Positions 1-7,740 of a stretch of DNA of 64,000 nt are shown here, piece after piece (within the stretch, counting starts at the first letter, position 1; every line of letters begins with the position of its first letter). The stretch is from Anaerotardibacter muris (GTDB lineage Bacteria; Actinomycetota; Coriobacteriia; Coriobacteriales; Eggerthellaceae), in assembly GCF_943192915.1 (NCBI RefSeq), contig NZ_CALPCD010000006.1, positions 54,138 to 118,137 on the forward strand, in the 5' to 3' direction. The translations under genes were made by a program, and so were the position numbers. A model generated the notes under the pieces. The model saw nothing but the letters and a program-made list of their open reading frames with translations, did no database searches and was not told the origin of the DNA.

Positions 1-293
1 CCTCGGTGGGGTTTAGAGATGAAGTACTCGATTTCGCCTATTTCCGGCTTGTTGTCAGTGGGCCTGATGCCGACATAGCCAATGTATTCACCGGAGTTCT
101 TTAAGAATGCTGAATAGCAGATAACGCCAAGGCTTGTGAAATCGTAGTCATCAAGCAGGTGTTCGTCATATTCGTATCCGAACTGGAAATAATACTCGCT
201 TGGCTCAAGCAACCGCTTGTAGGCAGTGAGATCCGAATCATTGTTGGCGGGTTTGAGAATGAGACGATCGGTGTATATCGCTTGAGCTTTCAT
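1..293 (-). CDS. GNAT-family N-acetyltransferase (partial, 3' end beyond window)
   Basis: The reverse strand from ATG at 293 reads open to the left edge for 97 codons. The product begins MKAQAIYTDRLILKP and continues with a YIGYVGIRP segment and EIEYFI, the strand pattern of RimJ/RimL-type GNAT acetyltransferases, which move the acetyl group of acetyl-CoA to a protein N-terminus or small-molecule amine. The acetyl-CoA binding loop that should follow lies outside the window, so the substrate cannot be guessed. It is divergent from the RNA-repair gene at 430, and the 136 bases between them should carry both promoters. Confidence 0.7.
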   Translation of the reverse strand, partial: MKAQAIYTDRLILKPANNDSDLTAYKRLLEPSEYYFQFGYEYDEHLLDDYDFTSLGVICYSAFLKNSGEYIGYVGIRPTDNKPEIGEIEYFISKPHR

Positions 294-429
294 GGTGAGG
301 CCTCCTTTGAGTCCGTTTACCTTGTATATCTGGAATAATATAGAACTGTATGCGTATTTATTTCCTCATCGTAAGCGTAATAATTCCTTTCGGATATTAG
401 TTAGGTTTAATACAGCGAGAGGAACTAGT

Positions 430-2691
430 ATGCGAGCACTATATCTACTGCGAGGAGCACCGGGATCGGGCAAAAGTACTTGGATTCGCGAGAACGGATA
501 CGAACCTCTTACTGTTTGCCCTGATTCGTTGCGGCTTGCGGAGGCGGGTCTTGAGTTCGATGTGGGCGGCAAGCCTTCTATATCTCAGCGAAGTGACAAG
601 GCGGTGTGGCATAAGGTCGGAGAGCTAGTTCAGGCCCGCATGCAGAAGGGGCTTACTACTATCCTTGATTCGACTATGGCTGACATGCACGATTCATCGC
701 GATTTCGAAATCTTGCCGAATCGTATCGTTATAGGGTTTATGTAGTGGATTTTACTACGATCGGGATGGCTGAGTGCGAAAAACGCAATCACAAGCGTGC
801 GCAGTACAGCCAGGTGCCAGAGTACTCTATCGGAAGGATGTATACCAAGTTCAAAAGATCGGCCGTGCCAAAGTCCATTCCGGTGCTCACGCCTGACGAG
901 GCCAAGCAGCAGATTGACGAGCCTACGCTCCATAACGTAGATGAATATGTGGCTATTAATTTCATAGGCGACATCCACGGATGCTATACCGCGCTTATGG
1001 ACCTGCTGAAGGGTATCGGGGGTAATTCCGAAGACGACTTCCTTAACGAGGATGAGCTTTACGTTTTCTTGGGAGACTATCTTGATCGAGGTATAGAGAA
1101 CGCGCAAGTCCTTGACTATCTTATGCGCATTTCATCTAGGAAGAATGTGCGCCTTCTTGAGGGTAATCATGAAAAAACATTGGCTTTGTGGGCGAATTCT
1201 GGGGAAGGTCGTGGAGCAGATTTTGAAAAGACGCGAAACCAAATCGAAGGGGCAGCCATCGAACCCAAAAAGGTTCGCCAGTTCATTCGCCGCCTTGGTC
1301 AGTTTGGCTATTATGAGTATCGCGAGAAGAAGATCTTTGCTTGCCATGGGGGTATTTCCTGCATCCCTGATCCTTTCGGCTATGTTTCGGCTCATGATCT
1401 AATCAATGGCTTTGGCGTCTATAAGGACATCGATAAAGTGGAAGAAGTCTGGGAAGACTTCTCCCGGAGTAGTGGAATCGTTCTTGTTCATGGCCATCGT
1501 GCTAATAGTAACGGGAGTTTTCATCCCTATGAACGAGTCTATTGTCTCGAAGGAGGAGTGGAGCACGGTGGTGAAATAAGGTGTGTCCGTTTTCAGGGTG
1601 GCGAGATCACCACAGTGGAGATAGAGAACAAGGTGTTTCATGTCGATTCAGATTCATCTGATCCTGCGCAGAACAACGAGGACGATGTTGCCCACGTTGT
1701 TGCAGCTCTCCGCGCCAATAACTGTATTATCGAAAAGCGATTTGACGAAGTTTCGAGCTTCAACTTTTCAGATAAGGCGTTCCTGAAGGGTAAATGGAAC
1801 AGTCAGACCATTCGTGCGCGCGGACTTTTCATCGACACTGAGGCAAATAAGATCAAGGCGCGCTCTTATGACAAGTTCTTCAACTTGGAGGAGCGGCCAG
1901 AAACATCGCTGCGCGAGCTTAGCAAAAGCCTTCGGTTTCCGGTTGACATTTATTTGAAAGAAAACGGCTATTTGGGAATATGCGCCAGTGATGGTAAAGA
2001 TGGTTTGTTTGTTGCATCGAAGACCACTCCGAAAAGCGAGCATGCTCAGCGATTTGCGCTGCGGCTAGAATCACGGCTAGGAGGAAGAGTTGCTGAATTT
2101 TCTAGATATCTGGAAGACAATGATCTATCGGCCGTTTTCGAAGTAATTGAGCCACAGGACAGTCCGCACATAGTGGAGTATGATGAGCCCCGTTTGGTCA
2201 TGCTGGCGCTCGTGCGCAACGATATTCATTTCGAGCAGTTGCCATACCTTGAGTTGCGAGATATCGCTGATCGGTTTGGCTTTGAATCGAAGCAGCTGCT
2301 TGATACAGTAAAGAATTTTAAAGAGTTTTGCGTTTGGGTGAATAATCTTGAAGACGAGGACTGGACTTTCCGTGGAAAACATATCGAAGGAATTGTAGCG
2401 GAGGACAGTTCAGGCTTTATGGTCAAAGTAAAAGGCCAGTGGTATCGAAAATGGAAGTGTGTGCGGGGTATTTTGCAAGACATTGCTCGACGAGGCCGAA
2501 GCTCGAAAAGTGTGACGCTTGGAAGGTACTATAAAGACGCTGATCGTATTTACGAGGCTGCTTTGGAGTATGGCGGTATGTTTCCAACTCAAAGGAGGGG
2601 ACGAATGGGGTTATGTGCGCCGCCAAGGGCAGAGAATGTGATTGCATTTCGCAACTGGTATGAAGCCGAGTATCTACCAAAGCACCCTTGA
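430..2691 (+). CDS. Polynucleotide kinase - metallophosphatase - RNA ligase fusion
   Basis: A 753-aa predicted end-healing and sealing enzyme for broken RNA. Three modules are visible. (1) An N-terminal P-loop kinase with GAPGSGKS at residues 9-16. (2) A calcineurin-type phosphatase with GDIHG (180-184), GDYLDRG (215-221), GNHE (245-248) and HGH (354-356). (3) A C-terminal nucleotidyltransferase with KENG (predicted AMP-accepting Lys510), a FEVIEPQ segment, EGIVAED (653-659) and MVKVKGQWY (664-672); the last resembles the FKIKSDWY end of T4 RNA ligase 1. The order matches bacterial Pnkp, but the ligase looks Rnl1-like, so one polypeptide would combine the jobs of T4 Pnk and Rnl1, which repair anticodon-nicked tRNA. 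Start: ATG 430 follows a GAGAGGA ribosome site and puts the P-loop at the usual distance; a reading from 292 would add 46 unrelated residues. No Hen1 methylase gene is adjacent. RNA rather than DNA as substrate is inferred. Confidence 0.85.
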   Translation: MRALYLLRGAPGSGKSTWIRENGYEPLTVCPDSLRLAEAGLEFDVGGKPSISQRSDKAVWHKVGELVQARMQKGLTTILDSTMADMHDSSRFRNLAESYRYRVYVVDFTTIGMAECEKRNHKRAQYSQVPEYSIGRMYTKFKRSAVPKSIPVLTPDEAKQQIDEPTLHNVDEYVAINFIGDIHGCYTALMDLLKGIGGNSEDDFLNEDELYVFLGDYLDRGIENAQVLDYLMRISSRKNVRLLEGNHEKTLALWANSGEGRGADFEKTRNQIEGAAIEPKKVRQFIRRLGQFGYYEYREKKIFACHGGISCIPDPFGYVSAHDLINGFGVYKDIDKVEEVWEDFSRSSGIVLVHGHRANSNGSFHPYERVYCLEGGVEHGGEIRCVRFQGGEITTVEIENKVFHVDSDSSDPAQNNEDDVAHVVAALRANNCIIEKRFDEVSSFNFSDKAFLKGKWNSQTIRARGLFIDTEANKIKARSYDKFFNLEERPETSLRELSKSLRFPVDIYLKENGYLGICASDGKDGLFVASKTTPKSEHAQRFALRLESRLGGRVAEFSRYLEDNDLSAVFEVIEPQDSPHIVEYDEPRLVMLALVRNDIHFEQLPYLELRDIADRFGFESKQLLDTVKNFKEFCVWVNNLEDEDWTFRGKHIEGIVAEDSSGFMVKVKGQWYRKWKCVRGILQDIARRGRSSKSVTLGRYYKDADRIYEAALEYGGMFPTQRRGRMGLCAPPRAENVIAFRNWYEAEYLPKHP

Positions 2692-2753
2692 AGAAAATAG
2701 CGGGAGCTCTTAGAAAAAGGAAGAGCGAATAAAAACGATAGACTGATCTGCTT

Positions 2754-2790
2754 AAAAGTGGTGGGGAATTTGCTCCTCATCACTTTTCAT
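2754..2790 (+). terminator. Putative intrinsic terminator after the RNA-repair gene
   Basis: Arms 2754-2766 (AAAAGTGGTGGGG) and 2773-2787 (ending CATCACTTTT) pair with G-T wobbles around a short loop, and the 3' arm ends in a T run. It sits 62 bases after the stop of the kinase-ligase gene and just before the DnaE-like gene, which argues against the TTG at 2795 being that gene's start. Confidence 0.4.
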
Positions 2791-2839
2791 ATTCTTGTCC
2801 TACATCAACGCCAGGATTCGTGTGGTGATGGAGGATGGA

Positions 2840-4006
2840 ATGAATATTGCTCAACATCTTAATGAAGAGCATCTTTCTCTGCTTGAGCGAGGTACGCCGG
2901 TTTTGTTGCCGGATATCAATCGATCAGTTAGCAACATGAGCGTTGACGATAACTGTCTTCGCTTGGGATTTGATTCTGTTTGGGGATTATCTCGCGAAGA
3001 GGTAGGGGCTATTCTGCATGAGCGCGAAAATGCTCCATTCAATGGGCTTTGTGACTTTCTGGGCAGGATCCCTCGTATTCATAGAAACAATGATGGTCTT
3101 ACGAATCTCATTCGCTGCGGCGCTTTCGATTCTTTTGGGCAAACTCGAACATCTTTGCTCAATTGGAACTGCGGAGAAGACCCGCAAAGGACGCTAGAAT
3201 TGCTTGACGAATATTGGGACTGCGAGATGCAGCTGTCGGCGGGATCTGAAATCTCAGTTGAGGATCCAGTAGTACCGAAGCCGATGTTTCGGGTTTTTTC
3301 TCAGATTGAAAAAAGAATTACTTGTAGGGAGATACATGAGACAGCATGGCTCATGCGGGAGATGGAAAACCAAGCATTGCTGGATCATCCTGTTGAGATT
3401 CAGCTTGCTCCCTACAAAAAGGCTCTTAGAATTCAGCACTCTGAGCGCTCGAAAGACAATGCCTTGGTTTGCTATGGGCGAATTAGTCGAATCGAAGGAG
3501 TATATGATGTTGACGAACTTACGAAACGTAAGGGATATATTGTCAACGCGACTTTTGAAGACGCATATCGTGCAGATAGGATTCGATTCGTTTTGACAAA
3601 GAAAGCCTTCAAAGGGCTTCATCTATGCGAAGGCTGTCTTGTGAGGATTCGCGTAAGTCCCAAAAGCTCATCTGGCGGCGCTGTTTCAATTGAGTCTATC
3701 AAGCGTATGCCTCCAGCGCGCGAGATGATGAAGAAAGCAACTGTAACGCTGAAGGCACAGGAGTTGACTAGTGTGAGGGCCTATCGATTGAAAACCGCGC
3801 TGGAGTATTGCTCAGGGATGGATTCTGTGTGCTTAAATATCGTTTGTACGGATGGTTCGTTTAGTGCTGAACTTCCGGTTAGAGTGAATACGGGCTACGC
3901 TCCATTTCGTGCCTATTTGCACGAAATCTTCGGCAACATTAAGATTGATGTAACCTTTGATGAAGATATTTACGATCCATTATGCAGTCTTAGCAAGGTA
4001 GCTTGA
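2840..4006 (+). CDS. DnaE-like C-terminal module without polymerase domain
   Basis: A 388-aa product resembling only the C-terminal third of DNA polymerase III alpha (DnaE). The N-terminus has the family signature GTPVLLPDINRS, then a helix-hairpin-helix block (LGFDSVWGLSREEVGAIL, then PFNGLCDFL and LIRCGAFDSFG). A later segment (about residues 205-290, starting NALVCYGRISRIEG) matches the OB-fold position, and a beta-rich tail closes the protein. The PHP and palm/fingers domains, about 770 residues in normal DnaE, are absent, and none is seen upstream, where the stop codon at 2753 closes the frame. ATG 2840 follows GGAGG at the right spacing; TTG 2795 and ATG 2828 are alternatives. It could be a decayed replicase gene, but the open frame and good ribosome site suggest a working stand-alone DNA-binding or clamp-binding protein. 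Confidence 0.7.
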   Translation: MNIAQHLNEEHLSLLERGTPVLLPDINRSVSNMSVDDNCLRLGFDSVWGLSREEVGAILHERENAPFNGLCDFLGRIPRIHRNNDGLTNLIRCGAFDSFGQTRTSLLNWNCGEDPQRTLELLDEYWDCEMQLSAGSEISVEDPVVPKPMFRVFSQIEKRITCREIHETAWLMREMENQALLDHPVEIQLAPYKKALRIQHSERSKDNALVCYGRISRIEGVYDVDELTKRKGYIVNATFEDAYRADRIRFVLTKKAFKGLHLCEGCLVRIRVSPKSSSGGAVSIESIKRMPPAREMMKKATVTLKAQELTSVRAYRLKTALEYCSGMDSVCLNIVCTDGSFSAELPVRVNTGYAPFRAYLHEIFGNIKIDVTFDEDIYDPLCSLSKVA

Positions 4007-4069
4007 TTCGGGATTCTGGGGTTCGCGGGTATCTTGGTTACTTGTTTTCAGGGGGCACTCGGTTTGTCT

Positions 4070-4933
4070 TTATTCTGGTTGAAGGAAGGCTATTCCGCGT
4101 GTGTTCGGCCAGTCGTTTCCAAACCAACTGGGGCTGAATAGGATGATGGTTTTTCGCTGCTTCGTTGCGTAATCAATAGTGTAAAATGCGCCACTCTTCT
4201 CTACGTTTTCGTCCTCGTTGTCAACAAACGCGACAACGATATCAGCACAATCGACCATATATCTATCCCGCGCGAGGAATGCTTGAGTGCGGCTTTTCTC
4301 ATGGGATACAACGTGCGCAATTGCTGCTTGGTCTTGTAGATCTTTGATACGTTGGTTGCCTTTGTTGTGCCCTTCGAATGGGATAGCGATCTCTAACTCC
4401 GCAGGGAGCCATTCTTCTGGAACTCCGTCCCAGATTTTTGCGGTTTCTAAGTACTCGTTGCTCTCTAGGACGGTCTCGGCGGCGATAGTGTCGAAACCCT
4501 CTGCGTTACCTGCGATGTAGCGACTAACCCCATGAAGGCTCAAGTTGTCAATTAGTGATCTTAGGGTGTCTTTAAGCTTACGTGTGCGAGGGTCTTCCTC
4601 GTCAGTGAGCCAGGGGACCCTTTTTGGTCTGTGGCCCGTGAAGCAGCATGTCGGCCCTTTGTCATTTTCTGCTGATATTTTCGATGCGATGGCCCCAGAA
4701 ATATCTGCTAAGTATTGCCGCAGTTCCTGCTTCTCCATGAAATTATCCAAAGTCTTTTGTCCGCCATTGAGGGGTATGGCTAGTGTGAAGTCGCCGAATT
4801 CATTGACAAAACCCTCACTGCAGTCTGGATTGTTTTCCAGCGCTGCCTTGATGCCATCGAGAAGGGCCTCGATATCTTCTTTCCTAGGCTCATTGCTAGA
4901 ATCTGCTGAATTGAATGCTTGATCGTTGCTCAT
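4070..4933 (-). CDS. SLOG-domain (DUF1273/YpsA-like) protein
   Basis: A 287-aa protein. Residues 1-90 are an acidic region with no recognised domain. From residue 93 the sequence has the DUF1273 pattern: CCFTGHRPKRVPW (TGHRP at 99-103), a RYIAGNAEGFDTIAAE block, then SRTQAFLARDRYMVDCADIVVAFVD split over two strands, and a final KQRKTIILFSP. SLOG proteins share a Rossmann-like fold thought to bind nucleotides or nucleotide-derived signals, and several members work in antiphage systems or with mobile elements; no ligand can be assigned here. ATG 4933 has AGGAG seven bases upstream. It lies 27 bases after the unknown gene ending at 4961 on the same strand, so the two probably share a transcript. 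Confidence 0.7.
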   Translation of the reverse strand: MSNDQAFNSADSSNEPRKEDIEALLDGIKAALENNPDCSEGFVNEFGDFTLAIPLNGGQKTLDNFMEKQELRQYLADISGAIASKISAENDKGPTCCFTGHRPKRVPWLTDEEDPRTRKLKDTLRSLIDNLSLHGVSRYIAGNAEGFDTIAAETVLESNEYLETAKIWDGVPEEWLPAELEIAIPFEGHNKGNQRIKDLQDQAAIAHVVSHEKSRTQAFLARDRYMVDCADIVVAFVDNEDENVEKSGAFYTIDYATKQRKTIILFSPSWFGNDWPNTRGIAFLQPE

Positions 4934-4960
4934 CTTTCATCTCCTGTTTGTTCTAAAAGC

Positions 4961-5659
4961 CTAAAAATATCGATCCATACTTGCTCTGAAGACTCTCTGA
5001 ATAGTATAGGAGTGCTTTTTAGCCCAGGTGTCCACGGCTCTTTCTTCGTCTGGATCCTCAAAGAGCTTTGGTGGGTTTTCCATACTCTTCTTAAGTTCAT
5101 CCAGGTACTGTTCAAGACCTCTCATACCCTCTGCCATGGCTGTTTCCTGTTCTTGGGGATTTCCGGTCATGTCAATATCGAGCCTTAGACCAAGATTCAT
5201 CGTTCTTTCAAGGGTGTGATCTTCGTAGTTTACTAGGCAAACATGCTGCACCTTGCCGTCCTTTTCGATAACGAGCGGAACGTAGCCCTTCAGGTCTCGC
5301 GACATGATGATCTCTTCGTTGAAATCTTGCTCTGCTGCTGCCGCCTGAGCAAGCGCGATAAAGGGTGTTTCGGCAATGGCGAAAGAGTAGGACTCCACAG
5401 CGTCGTTTAGTTCCTTGACTTCTTCGGGGAATTCGTATTCGCACTTTAGGTCTACTTCTGGATTGTTGAGTCGAATGCAGCCTCCGTATTGCCACAATAA
5501 CATGATGGCGGCTTCGACGGGCTTAATTTCTTTGATCTTGGTGAAGATATCTTCAGGAATGACGCCCTCAAGCTCTTCGCAGAGTGTATTGAACAGCTCT
5601 CGGGTTTCGGTATCATTCTCGAGTTTCTGTTCGTTGCTGTTTTCAATATCGTCTTTCAC
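4961..5659 (-). CDS. Unknown protein, probable partner of the SLOG protein
   Basis: I do not recognise this 232-aa protein. It is acidic (many Glu and Asp), with no signal peptide, no membrane segment and no cysteine motif. It looks like a soluble alpha/beta protein, with an amphipathic start (ELFNTLCEELEGVIPEDIF) and a basic last stretch (KKHSYTIQRVFRASMDRYF). The start is a GTG at 5659 with a strong AAGGAGG site six bases upstream. It is the first gene of a two-gene leftward unit ending in the SLOG gene, so it may act with that protein. It is divergent from the Fic gene, and a 14-bp tandem repeat lies just upstream. Confidence 0.6.
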   Translation of the reverse strand: MKDDIENSNEQKLENDTETRELFNTLCEELEGVIPEDIFTKIKEIKPVEAAIMLLWQYGGCIRLNNPEVDLKCEYEFPEEVKELNDAVESYSFAIAETPFIALAQAAAAEQDFNEEIIMSRDLKGYVPLVIEKDGKVQHVCLVNYEDHTLERTMNLGLRLDIDMTGNPQEQETAMAEGMRGLEQYLDELKKSMENPPKLFEDPDEERAVDTWAKKHSYTIQRVFRASMDRYF

Positions 5660-5682
5660 TGTAGCCTCCTTGTGATGTGTCC

Positions 5683-5710
5683 TTTATGAACTGGCCTTTA
5701 TGAACCGGCC
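5683..5710. repeat. Tandem 14-bp direct repeat upstream of the unknown/SLOG pair
   Basis: TTTATGAACTGGCC (5683-5696) is followed at once by TTTATGAACCGGCC (5697-5710), one base different. It lies 24 bases upstream of the GTG start at 5659, in the divergent promoter region, where a direct repeat could be a repressor site. Function is inferred from position only. Confidence 0.45.
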
Positions 5711-5856
5711 CACGTTTACCCTTTTACCGAGATAAGCGTCTCAAAAATAATGAGTAACTTTTTACGCATAGTTTTTTGATAATTCAAGTAGACAACCAAC
5801 GGCATTTCTTAAAATATAGGAGTGCCGCCAAAAAGAAAGCAACAGGGGAGAACGAA

Positions 5857-6372
5857 ATGGAAGATCTCGATACTAATATGGCTCTTGAAGTGGTGCAGGG
5901 CTACGCCTCTGCCCTTAACCTTCTTGATGACTATGATCATCAGTGTATTGTTAAGCCTGCGGGGAGTGAAAGTGTCTATGTCTTGAATTATGAAGAGTGT
6001 CGCGAGTTGATCTCGACGCTTCGTTTCGGAAATGAAAGCGATCTTTTTGGTGTTGAAAAAGATGATTCTTTCCTAAGCAGCATTGCTGCGGTTTATCAGT
6101 CATTTGCTGGCCAAGATCTCTATCCGTCAACTCAAGAAAAAGCAGCGAATTTACTTTATTTCATCGTGAAGAATCATTCGTTTCACGATGGAAATAAGCG
6201 AATCGCAGCGGTAGTCTTTTTGTATTTCCTTGCTCGAAATGGTCTTCTTTATCGCGGTGGTCGGAAAAGGGTGAGCGATAGTGCGCTTGTTGCCACTACG
6301 ATTATGATCGCAGAGTCAAAACCTGAAGAGAAAGAGATCATGGTGTCTTTGGTTATGAATTTTCTTGCCTAG
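5857..6372 (+). CDS. Fic/Doc-family protein
   Basis: A 171-aa protein with a Fic core motif HSFHDGNKRI at residues 107-116, preceded by YPSTQEKAANLLYFIVKN, the arrangement seen in the C-terminal domain of RhuM-type proteins and in Doc. Fic enzymes move AMP, phosphate or other groups from nucleotides onto proteins. The GNK instead of GNG in the anion loop is like Doc, which phosphorylates EF-Tu, so the reaction cannot be assumed to be AMPylation. ATG 5857 follows AGGGGAG; the frame is open further upstream, but without a better site. No small antitoxin gene is visible next to it, and no clear inhibitory helix motif was found, so it may be self-limited or depend on a distant partner. Confidence 0.75.
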   Translation: MEDLDTNMALEVVQGYASALNLLDDYDHQCIVKPAGSESVYVLNYEECRELISTLRFGNESDLFGVEKDDSFLSSIAAVYQSFAGQDLYPSTQEKAANLLYFIVKNHSFHDGNKRIAAVVFLYFLARNGLLYRGGRKRVSDSALVATTIMIAESKPEEKEIMVSLVMNFLA

Positions 6373-6910
6373 TTTTTAGCTATAGATAGAAGCAGACAAG
6401 TGGCATATAGGGGAGTCGGTCGTCTCTTTTCGAATCAAAGTGCACCAAGGGAATCCTACATCCAAAGAACCTTTGGATGTAGGAGAACATGCTGGAACAA
6501 CTTGACGTTTCGGTGATAAATCTGTCCAATTGTAAACTTGACACTCTTGTCATGGTCCGAATGCAGGGAAAGCTTGTCGGAAAATCCTCCCTTTGATTCG
6601 ATAGCATTTTTCGTGCTTTTTGGGTGAGATCAGTCATGTTCATTATCGTAGGGTTTTGATTGGAGCGGTATGATATATTTTTCTGTCCCTATGAAATTTA
6701 TGGTCGCTTTTTGGCCTTTTGTTTTGGCGTCTTATAGGCAAATACAGATAATCTAATTTGGTTTTCTGATTCGGGCATATGATGAAACAAGTGCGCTTGG
6801 TAAGATAATATATGGTCGAAATGATTATGCACTTTTGCTCATATGGGATCTTGTTGGTGCCAAAAAAGCTTCCTAGAGACAACGTCAGCTTGGAAAGGAT
6901 AGAACAATTT
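6373..6910. other. AT-rich gap with no convincing gene
   Basis: This 538-base stretch separates the Fic gene from the restriction cassette. It contains a perfect 14-bp hairpin (6454-6484). Short reverse-strand frames at 6380-6643 and 6643-6882 have no recognisable product or ribosome site. It probably carries the promoter of the restriction-modification genes. Confidence 0.5.
6454..6484. repeat. Perfect 14-bp hairpin with 3-base loop
   Basis: TCCTACATCCAAAG (6454-6467) is the exact reverse complement of CTTTGGATGTAGGA (6471-6484), with loop AAC. Neither side has a T run, so it is not a typical intrinsic terminator. It could be an operator, the end of a decayed mobile element, or an RNA stem. 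Confidence 0.7.
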
Positions 6911-7738
6911 ATGGATTATCAGGATTTTATTAAGCGTCTTGCTGTTTTAATTAAGAAGAATCCTGGGTTAATGGTCATGACGCTGAGTAATATTTTTACG
7001 ATGCGACAAATAGGAAACAAAACTCATGGCGATTTGGCAGAAATTGCAGTATCAGAGTTTATAAACCAATATATGTATGACTACAAATCTACTCATGTTG
7101 GGAAGGATCTTTTTCGATCTAAGAATCATGAAGAAGACATTTTAGTAACGAATGAGATTACTGGAGTGGTATTGCCTGTTAGCTTGAAGGCTTATGGTGT
7201 TGGGCCGCTGCAGTTATCAACTGATAAGAATTCCGTTATGTTTCCAAGGCTTGAGCAGGAGGGAGTTGAAATTACAGATCCCTTAGCGATTGCGAATATT
7301 TTTAATCATTTCGCTTTTAAGGGATTTCAATCTATTAACGTTTTGCCTTTGATATACGATGAAAAGAAGATGCAATGCAATATCATGGTTTTCGATTACG
7401 AAAAGGCTATTCAAAACACTATGCGGATTCAAAAAGTAAGTGAAGGAGGTCGTCGAAAGCATCCAGTTTATCGGTTTTATGATGCTGAAGATAACTACAT
7501 ATGTGAAGTGCGATATGGTGGAGCTTCCGCGAACGCTCTTCAGCGCGGTCTTTGGACCAATACGAGGACTGCTTCAGATTATTTCTTTAGCGTATCGGGT
7601 GGATGGATAGAATACACCACGAATACTACCCTTTTAGATTTGTTTTCTCATGCTTTAGTCGCTTCTGAAAAGGGGCACGAATACGCGCTGATTCGTATCG
7701 ATGAGGATATAACCAGGATTAAGTCTAGCGAGGCGTAA
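6911..7738 (+). CDS. Putative type II restriction endonuclease
   Basis: A 275-aa protein whose identity rests on context and a nuclease-like motif. It is directly upstream of an adenine methyltransferase gene (two bases apart). It contains a PD-(D/E)xK-like arrangement: Asp76 in HEEDILV and SLK at 91-93 (PVSLKAYG), preceded by a GDLAEIAVSEFI helix that could supply the acidic residue of the first helix. I do not recognise the exact restriction family and give no recognition site. ATG 6911 is chosen because the protein-like pattern begins at MDYQDFIKRL; ATG 6812 would add 33 residues of uncertain value. The region is clearly AT-rich compared with the core genes, consistent with horizontal acquisition. 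Confidence 0.6.
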   Translation: MDYQDFIKRLAVLIKKNPGLMVMTLSNIFTMRQIGNKTHGDLAEIAVSEFINQYMYDYKSTHVGKDLFRSKNHEEDILVTNEITGVVLPVSLKAYGVGPLQLSTDKNSVMFPRLEQEGVEITDPLAIANIFNHFAFKGFQSINVLPLIYDEKKMQCNIMVFDYEKAIQNTMRIQKVSEGGRRKHPVYRFYDAEDNYICEVRYGGASANALQRGLWTNTRTASDYFFSVSGGWIEYTTNTTLLDLFSHALVASEKGHEYALIRIDEDITRIKSSEA

Positions 7739-7740
7739 GG

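Noticed and set aside
6380..6882. Two reverse-strand reading frames in the gap after the Fic gene
   Set aside because: No ribosome site, no recognisable protein pattern, and the first covers a perfect hairpin; probably chance frames in AT-rich DNA.
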